Source of the DNA: Lottia gigantea
Taxonomy: Eukaryota; Mollusca; Gastropoda; Lottiidae
Direction of reading: 5' to 3'
Length of the DNA stretch: 64,000 bases
NCBI RefSeq assembly: GCF_000327385.1
Contig: NW_008710478.1
Span: forward strand, 13,407 to 77,406
Numbering within the stretch: position 1 is the stretch's first letter; every line of letters starts with the position of its first letter. The notes below the pieces were generated by a model that was given only the letters and a program-made list of their open reading frames with translations, was not told the origin of the DNA and made no database searches. The translations under genes were made by a program, and so were the position numbers. Below are positions 20,928 to 35,900 of this stretch, piece after piece.

Positions 20928-23900
20928 GTTAGTAAACCTCAATTTTCTAACTATTTTGTCCTATATTTCGGCCTTTTTCATACCTCATTAACATATATAG
21001 TTATCCCTTCTGAAACATGGGCTTAATTTATTTGATTTTGAGTGGCCATCCCATCAAAGGAGTTGAAAACATTTTGGCCTATAGCCTAAATGAATAATTT
21101 TGGCCCACTCACTTCATAACTTGACACAACTAAGTCAGTTTACTAACTTCTGTCCATTTGAACTAGGCAAGTCTAATTTTTAGTTAGTTCAATGACAGCT
21201 AGCCCAAATAAAATAGTGATTGCTTAATTTGTAATCAGTTCAAAGATAGATTGTGTTATGAAATTGACCTTATGAAGCCATAGTCTAGATATTATTTACC
21301 TAGAGCCCTTGCCCATATCCCACGGCCTATGCCTTTGACGTAATAATTTCCAAAATTCAATTTGTTATATGACCCCACTTTTGTCTTTGATGGTCTTTAG
21401 TTTTGAAATCCCCAAATTTTATAGGTAGTAAGATGTTCAACATGTCAAAGTGCTTATTACACTGTCAGTAGCACTGCCTTTACATATGTGTCAGTAAATT
21501 GTATTATTTACTGTTATTTTTTATGAAGAATGGAATATTAGCTTCAAAATAGTATTGATAGTCTAAGAATAGATTTACATCGATAAAACTATAAACATGG
21601 ACACACTGTCTCACTTTGAAATTTTGATTTTACACAGGAAACTTTTCGACTAAATTTTGGGACATGTCAGTTTAAATGTCTCAGAAAGGGAAGTGTGTTT
21701 CTATTCAATTTGAACTATACAAAAATTCTTCAGTCATACTAAGTCTATCAGTGTTCTTTAGAAGATTATGTTTAATTCATTTAAAAGAAACTGTTAGGGG
21801 AAAGTAGTTTGAGTTCGAAACACAATGTATTGTGTAGTAGTTGTAATGAGGCAGGGCACTCAACTGTACAGAAGACTTGACACCCACAAGGTCCATAACT
21901 TTTAACTTGATATTTTTGTTCCATTAATCATTTGCTCTTATATTTTATATAGAAAATGTTGGTTAAATGATAATTGAAATAAAATACTTGATATTTGAGT
22001 GTATAAAGCACAGTTTCTCTAAAAAAGATTGCCAAATTTTTGCGCATTATACATAGTGGCAAACAATTTTGATATTTTTCACGACTGGTTCCCAAAACAA
22101 TAAAAATATTGACGATCCTTAATTTCAAACATGTAGATTTAGATCATAACAATGCAGTACCAGTAATCTAAAGGCAATCACTCCAACTTGGTCCAAGAGA
22201 AATTCAAATGATTTTTAAATCTTTAGATAAATTTGGGCTGTAATAACTATAAAATGTGAGGGTTGAAACTTCTTTAGTACCAGTACCAGTAAATTTCATA
22301 AAAGTGTTCTAAAAGGATGAGCATGATGTATTTTGCTAGTGACAATTGCAGCTGTGTTGATTGGTTTTGATGCCGTTTACAATAACCAAATATTTTTACT
22401 GTTATAATAGTGCTCAATACATCAATTGTTAAACGATATAGAAATATTAGGCTAAAACAGAACCTGAAACATGTTGTAACTCAGAGTTTCACACTAAGCA
22501 ATGTTCAGATACCTGACCTCAGCATGCATCACTGAAGATGGTGTTTGAATTAAGCCCAGTGTTGACTAGAAAGTGAAAATGAAACAGGACACTGACACTC
22601 TGAGCTGGATGGCACCATTGTTTTAGTGACATTTAAAAATTTTGTAATTTTAGTACCAAGGTCTAATTGTTTTCTAAGATAAGGATGAGGAAATTTTAGA
22701 AAATGGAGTATTACTTTGGGGTTATCAGCATTCTTTATTTAATGTCTGTGAAATTAAATCTTTTCATGTAGAGTTTTATAACTTTGTCAGATTTTTTTCT
22801 TTTCTATCAATATCTTAAGAGCTCATTTTCAGCTTTTCTTAAAACTTTTCAGAATTATTTTTTATTGTTTCATTTTCTTGCAATGAGATAGATAACAATC
22901 AAGTCTCTGTTTTTTGAGTGTAATAAACATCTAAAAGGGATTGATTTCAAATTATGATACTTTTTGTCCAAAATACCATTAAATAATCAGAAAACAATTT
23001 TATGGTATACTACTCCTTAGTTTTATTGCACACAACATTTCAACAATCTACATTGTCATCATCAGGTGAAAATGATTTGGCACAAATTACCATTGTGTTG
23101 TTCCTTGAAAGATTCTATTTATTTTGTTTATAATCTTCAGACAGTTGTGTTTTATAACATGACTATTAATTATATAATATGATATTTATCTTAAACTACA
23201 AAGTTTTTCCCCTAAATGAATGTAATAACCTTATAAGGAAGTTTTCTTGTGATACTGTCGTTAATCATTAAAGTTTAAGAGATATTTTTTAAGACAGCTC
23301 TTTGCATTAAAGGGACAGAAGTGCCATTGTGGAAGGTTGAGTCTTGAATCTAGTCTTCAGAAGTACCTTACTAGATGTGTGCAAAAATCAAATGATTCCT
23401 TCAAAAATATCTCCCAACTAGGAACTTGTACTGTACTAATACCTTGACTGCTATAGTCACTTTTCTTTTGTCATATGTATTTGCTGGCGTACAATCCAAA
23501 CAAATGACTGCATTCCGTGGTACAAGAATAATGGCTATTGCAGTCAAGATATAAGCTCTAAGTTCGTAATAGCTTGACAGTGTGAAGATGTGACAAGTGC
23601 TTCCAAATTCAATTCAGTGTTTGCTTTCAGCAGGTTAACGAACTTGATCATCATCACTTGTTAAGCCATACTTATTTAAAATTTCAATATGTTATCTTCA
23701 ACCTGAGATTTGATTACCTTTTAACCGTTTTCCTTGATTAGATTAAAAATGTAGTTTATTAACTCGTTTTATAAGCAGTGAAATGGGAATGAATTGGAGC
23801 TTGTTAAATTATCGCGAAGCTAGTGCCAGGATGTTTTTTTACCCCTGCTATTATCAAATGGAAGCCAATTTGTTCTGAGAAAAAACTGTATCCACTTCTA

Positions 23901-26900
23901 ATGATAGTGTAAGTGTGTAATATTGCTTACTACTTCACAGTGTATATCAGAAGTTCCATAGCAACCAAGTTAATATACCATAGTCAGATTTACCATGGCT
24001 TTATATACCATACTGTATAATACCTACACTGTCTACACCTTCTAGTCTATAGTAGATTATTTATAGTAACAGCCTCCAGATGGTAGTATATATATATGGA
24101 AAACAGGAATAGCAGTTTGACCCAGTCTTTAGTTTCAGCCAGCTAAAATAATAATCAGCAGTTTTTTTAGGATTAGATCTCCTATCAATATGATATCAGG
24201 CAGTCCAATCTTGTCCAGTTATAATTGTTTTTTTACCTGACTATCGTGATATTTTTACTATAAACTTTCAGACTTTTCTCTTCAAATTATACAGAAGAAC
24301 CTCCCCTAAAGCTTTATCAAATCAAATTTTTTATCTTAAGGTAATAAAGAAATATGGCATTTGGCTGAATCTATCTTAGTAATAAAGGGATCAATTCCTT
24401 GAGATTCAGGCTTCGTATTATCGAAACGATCTTAACCAGGACTGATCATGAATAGGCTACTAGGATAAGGTCTGAACTTTTAGATCTGTTTATTTGGAGA
24501 ATACGTGGCCAGAACTTTAATTTTATATGAGCTCTACTTCAGCCAGCCAATATTCAATAATGTTGTCAAATTCTATAATTTTTCTAATTGCATTAGTGAT
24601 TGGACAGTGATATCTATTGACTTTTTAATCTGATTGTAATATCTACTTCCCAATGGTAATATCATACCTCTATATCAATATTAATACTGGTTAATATCTG
24701 AGATATTAGGGGTATGGTATTTGAAAAATTAGCATTCTAGGGTTTTAGACTTTTGATTGCTTAAAGAGATGTCCTTGTACAACTTGAGCCAAAATTCACC
24801 ATGTGATCAATACTCTGACTCTGAATTTTTTTCAAGAGAGTTTTACATTCACTACCTACATAGATCGAGATAATACCTTCAGATTTTCAACTCGGTTCCC
24901 CCTTATCAGTGATGCAGGTTAGAGGGGCTGACATGGAAAAAGCATTTAGTTGTTAGGATGGGACAACAAATGAGGCCCAATGTGTTACAGGCTGTTGACA
25001 GTTGGAAATTGAAAAAAAAGAGCAGGCTTATGTCACTGTCCTGGAAAAATTTCCCTCATTGCAACCTGCATGGCGTTGCCAGTCTTCATTAGCACACATG
25101 GTGCAGAAAAGTAGGAAGTAACTCCATTCATTTCATTTCATTTCATTTCATTTCATTTCTGGCTTTTGCTGTATTTGTACCATTCTGTTTCCCTATCCAT
25201 TGTCTTTTGTTCCTGCAATTTCTAACGGAAACAGAATATAGCACCAATATAAACAATCATTTGGTGTGAATGCTAGCAAATACAGCTAATCAGGGGCATC
25301 TACAGAAAGTCAAAACGCAAATCAATAATATTGACAGCCTTTTTGTCAAGGGATCTGATTGGCTGTAATCTCTGGCGTACTATCCAAACAAATCGCTGTA
25401 TTCCATGATACAAAAATAGTGGCTATTGCAGTCAAGTTACAATTGCAAAGTTCGTAATAGCTTGACATTGTGAAGATGATTTTCCACTTGATTTTTACCT
25501 TCTATTCTAAACAAGGTTTTATCTCTTTTATAAATGTCAGGCATTCTGCTACACACCTAGTCTAAATTTATACACATTGTTTCTTTCTTATCTCACAGTT
25601 GAATGCATTGATTATTCATTACGAGTAATGTTTCTAAATGTAAACCTAAGTTATTATATAAATCTGCCTGAAACAGAGAAAAATAAACCACTTAGTTTAA
25701 AACTGTTTGCTATCATATTATCAAATATTATTTAGACATTCCTCATGTAAATTGATCCAATTATTATCAAGGGCTTCAGGGTAATTAAATATGTGTAGCC
25801 ATGGGGTATGGTTTCTCAAATCATTCCAAGTTCAAATCTAAACTCAACTAAGATGAGAATTAGTCTGGGACGAACCATTGAATTTTGTGTTTACAATGAA
25901 ACAAAATGGCAGTCTCAAATGGTTTTGTTTCTATTTGTTTGATATTTTTGTCCATGAATGTCAAATTTATCTAGTCCTCAAGCAAAGAATTTGAATCCAA
26001 AGATATTGTCATAATAACTAAATTATTTTATTTAATTTTTCACATCACCAAAATGAATGTGCGTTGACAACCAATCAGATGCAATTGTCTGTAGACTCAA
26101 AGACTTTAAGCAACCAGTCCAGGCCAACCAAAGCTTTGCTTTGACAAAGTAGGACTTGATGATAGAGGCTAATTATTTCGCACATTTGGAACAGTTTTCT
26201 TATGAGGCAATGTATATGTCTGTAGACTTCGTCAATTACAAGGACTTTAAGCAACTGGTTTAGACAATCTTCTTCTCAGCTGTGCATAGACAAAGAGGGC
26301 CTGGATTCAGCCTATTCAGGGTTTGTATGAGGAAGGGCTCAGAAAACTAGGCTGCTTGGTAGGCTTGCTTCCAAAAAAAATTAGAGCTTGTCCCAAAGCT
26401 TACAATAACTTTACTTCTCATTACTTGTTACTATACTAATTGTGATTCCAGTGTGTATAATGTATATATGATGATTTTGTATATCTCAAGCCTGGTTATA
26501 TGATATTTTTGTATATTTCCAGGCTTGTATATATGGTATTTTGGATATTTCCAGGCCTGTATATTTCTGGTCTATATATGGTATTTTGTATATTTTCAGG
26601 CTTGTATTGATGATAACCAGGATATGGTAGAATTTCTGGTAGAGAATAAGGCTGATGTGGATGTTTGTGATAACGAGGGTTGGACACCATTACATGCTAC
26701 AGCTTCCTGTGGTTTTACAGAAATAGCTAGGTACTAGTTTATAACTATATACTGAATATTAAAATTGAAGCTTTAACAGTCTTTAACTGTCTGGATGAGG
26801 ATTATATCTCCAAATGAAAGAAAACTCAAACTCATTATTCTCCTTTTCTTGCATCTTGTTACTAGATTTCTTCTGCTTAGATCGAGGAAAGTGGCGGAGC

Positions 26901-29900
26901 CAGGTTTACGTCTGAAGGGGGGAGAAATATGTGAGATTGCCCAAATTTTTAACCTGAAAACTTGCTTTCGGGGCTGCGAGGTGGGGCTGACCCCTCTGCC
27001 CACCCTTTGGCTCTGCCATTGATCAAGGACACAAGCCGCTTAAAAGTACAACATGAGCAACTTTGTCAACTGCAATTTATACCAAGCAACCATTCAGTGG
27101 TGTTTATTAGGGGAGGGCTATGCCCTCTTAAAAATGTTTCTTAAATGCCTCCCCTCCCCTCTTTGACAATTCTGTGGTGCCCTCCACTGATGATTTATAG
27201 AAACACTGGCAACAACCATTTTGTAAGTGAACATTATATATTTTGTATTTTAGATACCTAATAAAACACGATGCTAATGTAGCGGCTGTGAACAATGATG
27301 GAGATTTACCTATTGATATCTGTGAAGATGATGAAATGGAAAATTTATTACAGAAAGAAATGGACAATCAAGGTAGACAACTCATTCACACTTTGTTAAC
27401 TGTGTGATAACCAGTTATAGTGCTGGTTTACTGTTGCCATATTTCATACATTTAGATGACATGTAGTTGTATGTGTATACCTGTTTGTCTGGTATGCTTG
27501 GTAGTCAAATAGAGATATACAACCATGCAATACAATACACATATCAGATGGCACAACTCACTCGAAGCCTGTCAATTCTCATAGAAAACTTAACTTGTTT
27601 GATTTGGACATCATTGGTTATCCTTGTGAAATATGAAAGTTTTTTCTTTCCAATGTTGTTTGATTGAAACAAAGAATACAGTATACTCCTGGCACCAATA
27701 ATTTACATTGTCATCATCAGTTGGAAATCACAATGTTAATTGTTGAAAAGTTGTGTATAATAAAACCCATTGTGTTCTGTTATTTAATGTGATCTCTACC
27801 CCTAAAAGTCACTAATGACTAATGAATGTTGTTTCAGTATGTCATTGTTTGTTGTTTCAGGAATTGATGCTGATTCAGCAAGATCTGAAGAAGAAGATAG
27901 AATGCTAGCTGATGCTAACCAATGGTTAAACAGTAAAATAGTAAAAGAAAAGAAACATAGTAAAACTGGTGCTACAGCTTTACATGTAGCTGCTGCTAAA
28001 GGTTATGTTAAAGTTATGGAGTAAGTCTAAATAACTCATGACATTTCTGCTACAATACAGATGTAAATGGCTGATTTTTAAATACAATTTTTTGTCTGGC
28101 ATGAAGTTTGAAATGTCCGACACGAATCAATGTGTGCCGGGCACGTCATCAACCAAGAAATGGATCCTACATATCACACCTTGATAGGTTAAAACTAACA
28201 TCAATAGGACATGGGTGTAGAAGAAAACTTGTTAGATTACAATAGAGAGGAAAAATATCAGAAAATAAAGAAATTGAATAAAATTGAAGAGGGTTATTCT
28301 ACTTGCCATCGATGATCTTAGAAGATTCTGTTCGAATAGTGTTCTCTCACATTTTGACCACACACTATCATGATTAACATTTACAAGTCAAAGGAAAACA
28401 CTGTTGATAAAAAAAACCTGAACATTAAAAACATGTTTGATCTGACCAATTTTGATATTTTTTGATAATTTGAAAGCAAATAATACTAGACATTCTCGTT
28501 CATATATTTTTTGATCAAACTTTCATTCGTTCCTTCCCAAATTTGACTGTTATCTTGAAACAGTTGCATTGTAATTTGAGTTGAATTTATTTTTTCTTGT
28601 AATCTCTCCAGAAGTAATAATCTATGAATAATCTTCAGTAAAACATATTCTGTTTGAATTGAAATAGTTTTCATGTTGAAATCCATAGTCTCTACTTGTG
28701 ACCTAGGCCAGTGCTTCTATAGGAGAGTATCTTCTATAACACCTATAACTGTTATTATTCATCAAATATCAATTTCTTCTTCCAGTATTTTACTTCAAGC
28801 TGGTGTTGATATAAATGCTCAGGACAATGATGGTTGGACGCCATTACATGGTGCGGCTCACTGGGGACAAGAGGAATCCTGTCAAATTCTGGTAGAAAAC
28901 TTGTGTGATATGGACATCAAAAACAATGCTGTAAGTTTACGTTAAATATATCAAGAAATAGTAAGGGAGCTGAACCACTGTCCTGCAAAATTACTAAACA
29001 AGCACCCCTCAATATATTTAGATTTGCCATATTTATGCTTTATACGTTAAAAACATTTGTCTGCTATGAACATGAAACTGATGTGTGTTATGTATTTTAG
29101 GGCCAGAGTGCTTTCGAACTGGCTGACACAGAAATGGTTCGTGTTTTAGAAGACCTCAAAAAGAAACAATTAACGGTAGGTAACTCTTGTAATATGGTTT
29201 GGAATTACCTCCCTTGTCTTTAATAGCAAGTGTCCTGTTTGTATTTTCATGCAATTTTCAAAAACCTTTTGCCTATCATATAAGATGAATTGTCGCAATT
29301 GTTCCAGAGGTCAAACAGAAAAGTTATATGGCCTGAAGCGGTAAAAATTAATGGTAATTAAAACTATTCAAAACACATTGAAATTTGACATCATAACACT
29401 TGATTTACTCTGTAGGTTAAATCTTCATGTATATGCTTTGAAACATTTGTGGATGTGCATCAATTTTTATGTCAGATTATAGTCTAAGATGGGTTCCCTT
29501 ATTTTCATTTATGAAAATGATACATGCTAATACTTATATGAATAGAAAGTAGAGGTGTTCTAATGACTTAGAAAAATACAAGTTTGTCTCACATTAATTC
29601 ATAATTAGCTAAATTAGAATAGAATCACCCGCAGAATTCCAATAAGTGACCGATCAAGAAAGGTCAAAAACTTTTTTGTTTATCCAGACTGTACATACAT
29701 GGACATTTATGATTGGTTAAAACTCTTAATTTTATGCAATAAGAACATAATGATATGATTAAGAAAACATGATTATTCAGTAGAAACACCAATTAATCAA
29801 ATAGTTTGCTTAATTTGACAATAAGAAATAAGGAAACCCATCTTTAAGCTCTGTTGAAATTGTGATATTAGTAATCTTATACTAACTATCTATCTTTATA

Positions 29901-32900
29901 GTTACGTGATAAAGTTCCAACATCAGAAGAAATAATATCTAATAGAGGTCATGGTGGCAAGAGAAGGTTTGTTATAAATTTCTATTTAAACCTTTGAACA
30001 CTGGGTGTAAATATGATAAAATATCATATACCCTGAACTCTCCAAATATATGACTCAATGCACAAATAGACGAGGTACAGTGTTCGGTGTGGTTTGCAGT
30101 GCAGGATTATCCAAACAGTAGAAAATAGTAGCTGCAAATCATGTCCACATCGTGTCCAGAACTGTACCTTGTGAATTCATTTCTTCTATACCCTGAACTC
30201 TCCAAATATATGACTTAAGCCACAAATAGACAAATAACTCCAGTCAGGTGTACTGATTATCAATATAGTAGAAAACAGTACAAGCGAATGGTGTTCAGAT
30301 CCTTACCTCTTGATTTCGCTTCTATTTTCTTTTGTTTCGATTATTCTAGACCACACACCGTATCTCGCCTATTCACCGGTATAAAGTGAATGATATTATG
30401 TGATGTCACTTGATAACATCTGCCACACCAGTTACTTGCATATATATCACATATTTATGTGACTGGTTTCTTAATTTGTGATAAAAGAGTCATTGTATAA
30501 GAATGGTACAAGGAACTTTCAAATTTTGAATCTGAATTCCCTGAGTTAGAAAGTGATGCAGATTGAAGGCAAAATTTACTCATTGTGCACTGCAGCATTT
30601 GTCTCTATTTGTCTTTGGTCTAGAAAAAGTAAAACGCTGTTATATTTTACATACTGAGTTGTAGGAATTATTTAATGTTGAAAATTACTTAACAGATGGC
30701 AACCAAAATTGAATAAGCCAATGTATTGGTGAAATTCTCTTTCCTTTTCTATAATGTTCACCTCTTGCTACATTACAGAAGTTCAGTAACACGTATGAGT
30801 GGAGATCAGAAAGCTAATGTGATATTAAAAACCTCAGAAGAAGAGAGAGCATCATTATTTGGTGTGGGGGATAAAACTCGCCAGGAAGATGACCAAGAAA
30901 CAGGTTTGATTGATTTTATGCTTTCTGTTTGATCTGGGATACGTGGTGGTTCAGGGAGTTCCATGCTTGCTCGCTAACCTAAAGGACCTGGGTTCAATCC
31001 CGGTATATTATAGTACCTTCGGATTTTCAACTCGGTTTTCCCCTGTCAGTGATGCAGGTTGCAGAGAAAAAGGTTGGAAACGCATCTAGTCCTTTTGAGG
31101 GGACAATAAACCGAGGCCCTGTGTGCTACTATGTTTAAGATCCCATGACAGTTGGAAATCGAAAGTAGAGTAGGTTAATGCCACTGTCCAAATTAAATTT
31201 CCCTCATTGCACACTGCATCACATTGCTTGCCTTCATCAGATAAGTGGCATTCAGTTTTGTTTCTGTTTGTTCTGAGAATTTTATTTACATGGTTTCTTT
31301 GTTTGGCTATTAACTACCATCCAAGGGCAATATGGGATTTGTGATAATTACTTTATAAATGGAAATCACTTTCCATGAATAAGTATGAAAATGCATTGGA
31401 TTGCAAGTTAGCAGCAATACACAAAGGAAGAGTTGAGGAGAGGGGTTATATAGGTGAAAGCCTGTTCCCCAATCCTCTTCATATTTATGTGAATAAAATA
31501 TTGTTCAAAAAGAGTTAAAGAGTCCTTTATTGCAGATTATATATCATTTTATTTGACTGTATTTTTCAGAACGACAAAATGAAATCAACAAGAAATCATC
31601 CACTACTCTTCCCTCGGTATGTTTCTTTCAGACCACAATTAATTCATTCATTGTTTTTCACACTGCTGCCATTGTTAGCAAAATTCTATTTCACGAATAG
31701 TAGTTATTTCACTTTTGTAGTTTTCACAATTCACTGATTCATAATTCTTTCAAAATTAGACAAGCTTACCACGTGAAAAATAATAGAGGTTGATCAAAAA
31801 GGCTACAACAGATCTAATCAGAGACTGTAATAGTAAGTTCTATGCAGATCTAAAAACATGAAACAAAACATCTGGATCTGTATTTTTGATCAAATTGTGA
31901 ATTTGATTAAAAGATTCATCATAATTCTAAAAAAAAATATAATAATGAACAATAACTTGCTGTGCCAATATTTAATGCTTGTGTGCGATAGAATCTGATA
32001 GAGACCTGTTTCACAAAATCTTAACTAAGATAGTACAGTAATCTGATTGGTTCATAAAGCCAGATTTAAATTCAATTTTTGGGATGGACCAAATGATCAG
32101 ATGACTGGAATACATGTTATTCCTGAGTGAAGTTTTTATAAAACAGGTCCTAGGTTTGAATGCTAGTAACTGGGTTTGGTTTGATGACTTCAGTGAACAT
32201 TTCATACTTATCTCTTGACTCTTAATTCTTTTTATTACTGTGTTTTGGATATATAATACATCAACAGGGCAGCTTTGTGAAAATTTGGCTGAACTATCTA
32301 AATTTACAACAAAAACTTAATGTGTTTAAACTTTTATTGCTGTGTTTGATATAGACAGTCCATCATCAGCACAGTTTGTTTGGATTAAAATTAATGACAA
32401 AAAAACAAAATCTCAAATTGTTTTAAAGTATAATATTCATGATCGTATGTCAAAATTCAACCAATGGAATGAAGACCTATGATTATACTAATGGCTCATC
32501 CTTCTCTTCTTGAACACCTAATGCCAATTGGCAAATAGAATTGTCAACTTGAATTTCCCGTTTCTACTTGATATAGCTCACAGCTCAAAATTTTTAGTTG
32601 ATATTCTTGATAATTGTAAAGTAATTTGCTAGAAATATCTTGGAGAAAAAGGCTGCAAGGGGTGCCTTAGTAAAGAGATGAAAAGAAAATTGGATTTTGA
32701 TTGCCTCATAAGTTTGAAATGTTCAGTGAAGTTGGATGAGGTAGAGAAAATGCTTCTATAAAAGGTCATTCAGGATTACAAGGTCATCAAAGGTCATTGC
32801 ACATAAGCATTAAGCTTGAAATGGACCATTATTGTCTTGAAATCCCATATATGAAAAATTCTAAACTATCCTGCAACTACCAAATTATATTTGACCTTGA

Positions 32901-35900
32901 ATGACCTTTGACCTATTGAATGTTGCCATAGTAACTATAATCTCTATATATATGCATGTAGTCTCACGAGGAGAGACCAGCGTTGATCAAACCAGATATG
33001 CCAAAAATAGATGAAGATACGGAAATGGCTGATAAGACCAAGGATTCTTCGATTGCAACGTCTGCTGAGGTCAAGGAAACAAATGGCTCTGAAACAAAAG
33101 ATGTAAGTCTTTCCATTTTGGCGGCAAATTCTAAATTTTTATTTTGCTACTTGCTTATTGTAAAATTACTCTGAACAGACAGAAAAAGTTTCTTTGACAC
33201 TTTTAGGTATCATTGGTTTAAGTTAAATTTGCAGTTCTCTGGTTCTTATTTCAAAATGTGACCTACTTAGATATGCATGTGCATTCTCTCTCATAAAATT
33301 ATATGAGCTTGGAAAGCATGTCCATGGGGTTTCTGAACACAAATAGGAAAAGTCTACTTTACTTGGTGGGGTACAAAAGATTGATCTGACCTAGATAGCA
33401 TAAACAATTTAATTCTACCCTTAGAACACAATGGACTCCTCTTATGTATATTGGAATAACCCTGGATGTGCATAAATATATTTGTCCCAATTTAAATGAT
33501 GGAAATATATCTATGAATGCTTAGGTACGGTAGTAGACAAAAATGCTAGGTAGCTGGTGCTTAACCCTCACACTTGTGATTCTGCATGACGATTTTGAAG
33601 TGGGTGGGCGCTAAATTGGTTTTAAATACACTTACATAGCACACAACACAATGCACATGTTTTTTATTGGGTCATATGTGACCCAGTGTATATACTGTAT
33701 AATAATGACTTCTATTTTTCTAGTATTTAATCAATCTCAGATTATACTTTCAGAACTATATTTTATTATTCATAGTACCAGACAGGGTTGTTGTTTTGGT
33801 TTTATTTGCCAGTCATACTGAACAAGTGAAATGTCCAGCTGTTAATTTTGTCTAAATGACATATTTTTTTTTTAAGTAAATGACTCTAGTCTAAGTTTCT
33901 TTAAAAAGTTTAACATTATAGTAATTATATTGGTCAATAAAATCTAAATTTAAAAGAGTGATAGTAGAATCCGATGACTGGACAATACTTATGTCGTTTG
34001 AAGTTGATTTTGAGTTGAACCCATTCATTCAGTTTTTAGCTGTGTAAAATATATTTAATTCATCAAAGAAAATGTCAAACCAAATGATTTTTCTTTTAAA
34101 CCAATGGCAACAACCCTGTCAGACATTTTGGTACAAATTGATGTAAATTTCAATTCTTCGCTTTTTAGTTTTAGATTTTATTTCAATTCTTTTTCCAATT
34201 TCTTGATTTCATTCATTTTTTAATTGTACTTCATTTATTTTTCTATTTTATTTCATTTCATTTTTTATTCATCTATTTTATTCATTCCATTTTCTTTCTT
34301 TCCTAAAAAGGATGTGATCCAACCAGTGCCTGAGGTCATCAAATTACCAGATACTCCAGATATATCCCAACCCCCCTCATCTGATTCATCAGCCCCTGAG
34401 GTTACCCCTGAGGTCACCATTGAAGTTGCCCCTCAAGTTGCCCCTCAAGTAACTCCAGAAGTCATCCCTGATGTCACCCCAGAACAAATTCCTAAAGGTG
34501 AAACTCACAATGTCCCTGAGAGCAGGACGTCAATATTGCCCCCTACTGGCCCCCTGACAGAGGATTTAGAGGTACGTGGGTTTGCCCATTCAGCATGCAA
34601 ATTGTTATTGTTAATGGCTATTTCTAATTAATGTGCTCGTTATATATCTAATTAACACCTATTGTTAATTGTTAATTAAATTCTTCTGATTGTTCCCCAT
34701 GCCCTTGTTATAGCTACAATAAAACTCAGGGATAGTATACCATTATACCATTGTGTTCTGTAAAGTTATTTGATGTTTATTTCTGATTTTACAAGCAAAT
34801 TTTGGGTTAATTGTCGTTATATTTGTTATCAAAATGTTGAGTTGAAAGTTACTTCTAGTTAATGTTCATAAGATTTCTTGAATTTAGTGGTTTTGATATT
34901 TTTTTACTAAATTCTGCATCTGAATTGTTACTCAATGGTATTGTTATTTCAAACTACATTTTTCGTTGCCGAAGTTGTGAGAATTTGTTATTATTATGTT
35001 GTTTTTTTTTTTTTTAATTTTGACTGAAATCAGATTATTTATTAAAATATCCAAAGTGGCATTGAGAGTTCCTTTTATAGTTGTCAATTTTGATATATGG
35101 TAATTGAATACAGGAGTTTATAGCTTTTGATATATCTTTGATATCTTTCCATAATTGATAGACTCTAAGAAAAGTTTGATCATTTTTCTGAGCCAGACAA
35201 TTGCTCGCTAACATGAATGTTCTTGGATCTTTGGAATTTCCAACCTGGTTTTCCCCTGTCAGTGATACAGGTTAGAGAAGCTGACAAGGATAAAGCATCT
35301 AGTCTATTTTTAATGTCCAAAAAAAACTTGCTTTTGATTTTCAGCTGAAATTCTTACGGAGGCGATACAGAAGATATTCTGATTTCAGAAAACCACCATC
35401 AGCAAAAGTAACTTACTTGTTCATGTTCAAATATTTTGATCATTTCAATGGACATTTGAAAGCTTTTGATGTTATGTTTATTCAATGAATTAAAACCTTG
35501 TTTAAAATATTCTTTTTGGTCTGAAGAACATTTCATAAGATTTTAGTTGTTTGAGGTTTGAAGATTTGATTTTACGTTTTTCAATTCAGTCAAATGAACT
35601 GAAGCTTATGGTCTTATGAATGAAAACTTGGTTTTGAATTATACTTTTCCGATTGAAGTGAGATTAATTGTGGTTTTAAGAATTTGAAGCTGTACAAGAC
35701 TGTTTTGTTCCCATGTTAATTTGTTGTATGTTAGAGATTAGGGTGGTTGAAAGGTAATGAGATACTATATCCAACAGAAGGCACTGGCACAGGGTTAAAG
35801 CAATGTTCACGAATGTTAATATTAATATGTTGAAATGGAAATTCGTATTCATATGCTAGAGATAGAATTATTGAAATAAGAAAATACCCCCTCCACCTTC

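Larger units (their letters stand above)
20928..26599. other. MYPT intron 1
   Basis: This is a 5.7-kb intron. It holds MITE-D (22980-23095), a MITE-B fragment (23307-23430), family E pieces (23450-23592 and 25250-25476) and a SINE (24861-25131). The rest is AT-rich sequence with no recognised exon. Confidence 0.8.

Noticed and set aside
20937-21026. Extension of MYPT exon 1 beyond ALHQ
   Set aside because: The frame continues by chance into intron 1; the GTTAGT donor after 20927 and homology to the next exon (ACIDDNQDMVEFL) define the boundary.
30985-31005. Possible tRNA gene (B box GGTTCAATCC)
   Set aside because: No acceptor stem or anticodon arm folds around it, and the same head continues into a shared SINE body.
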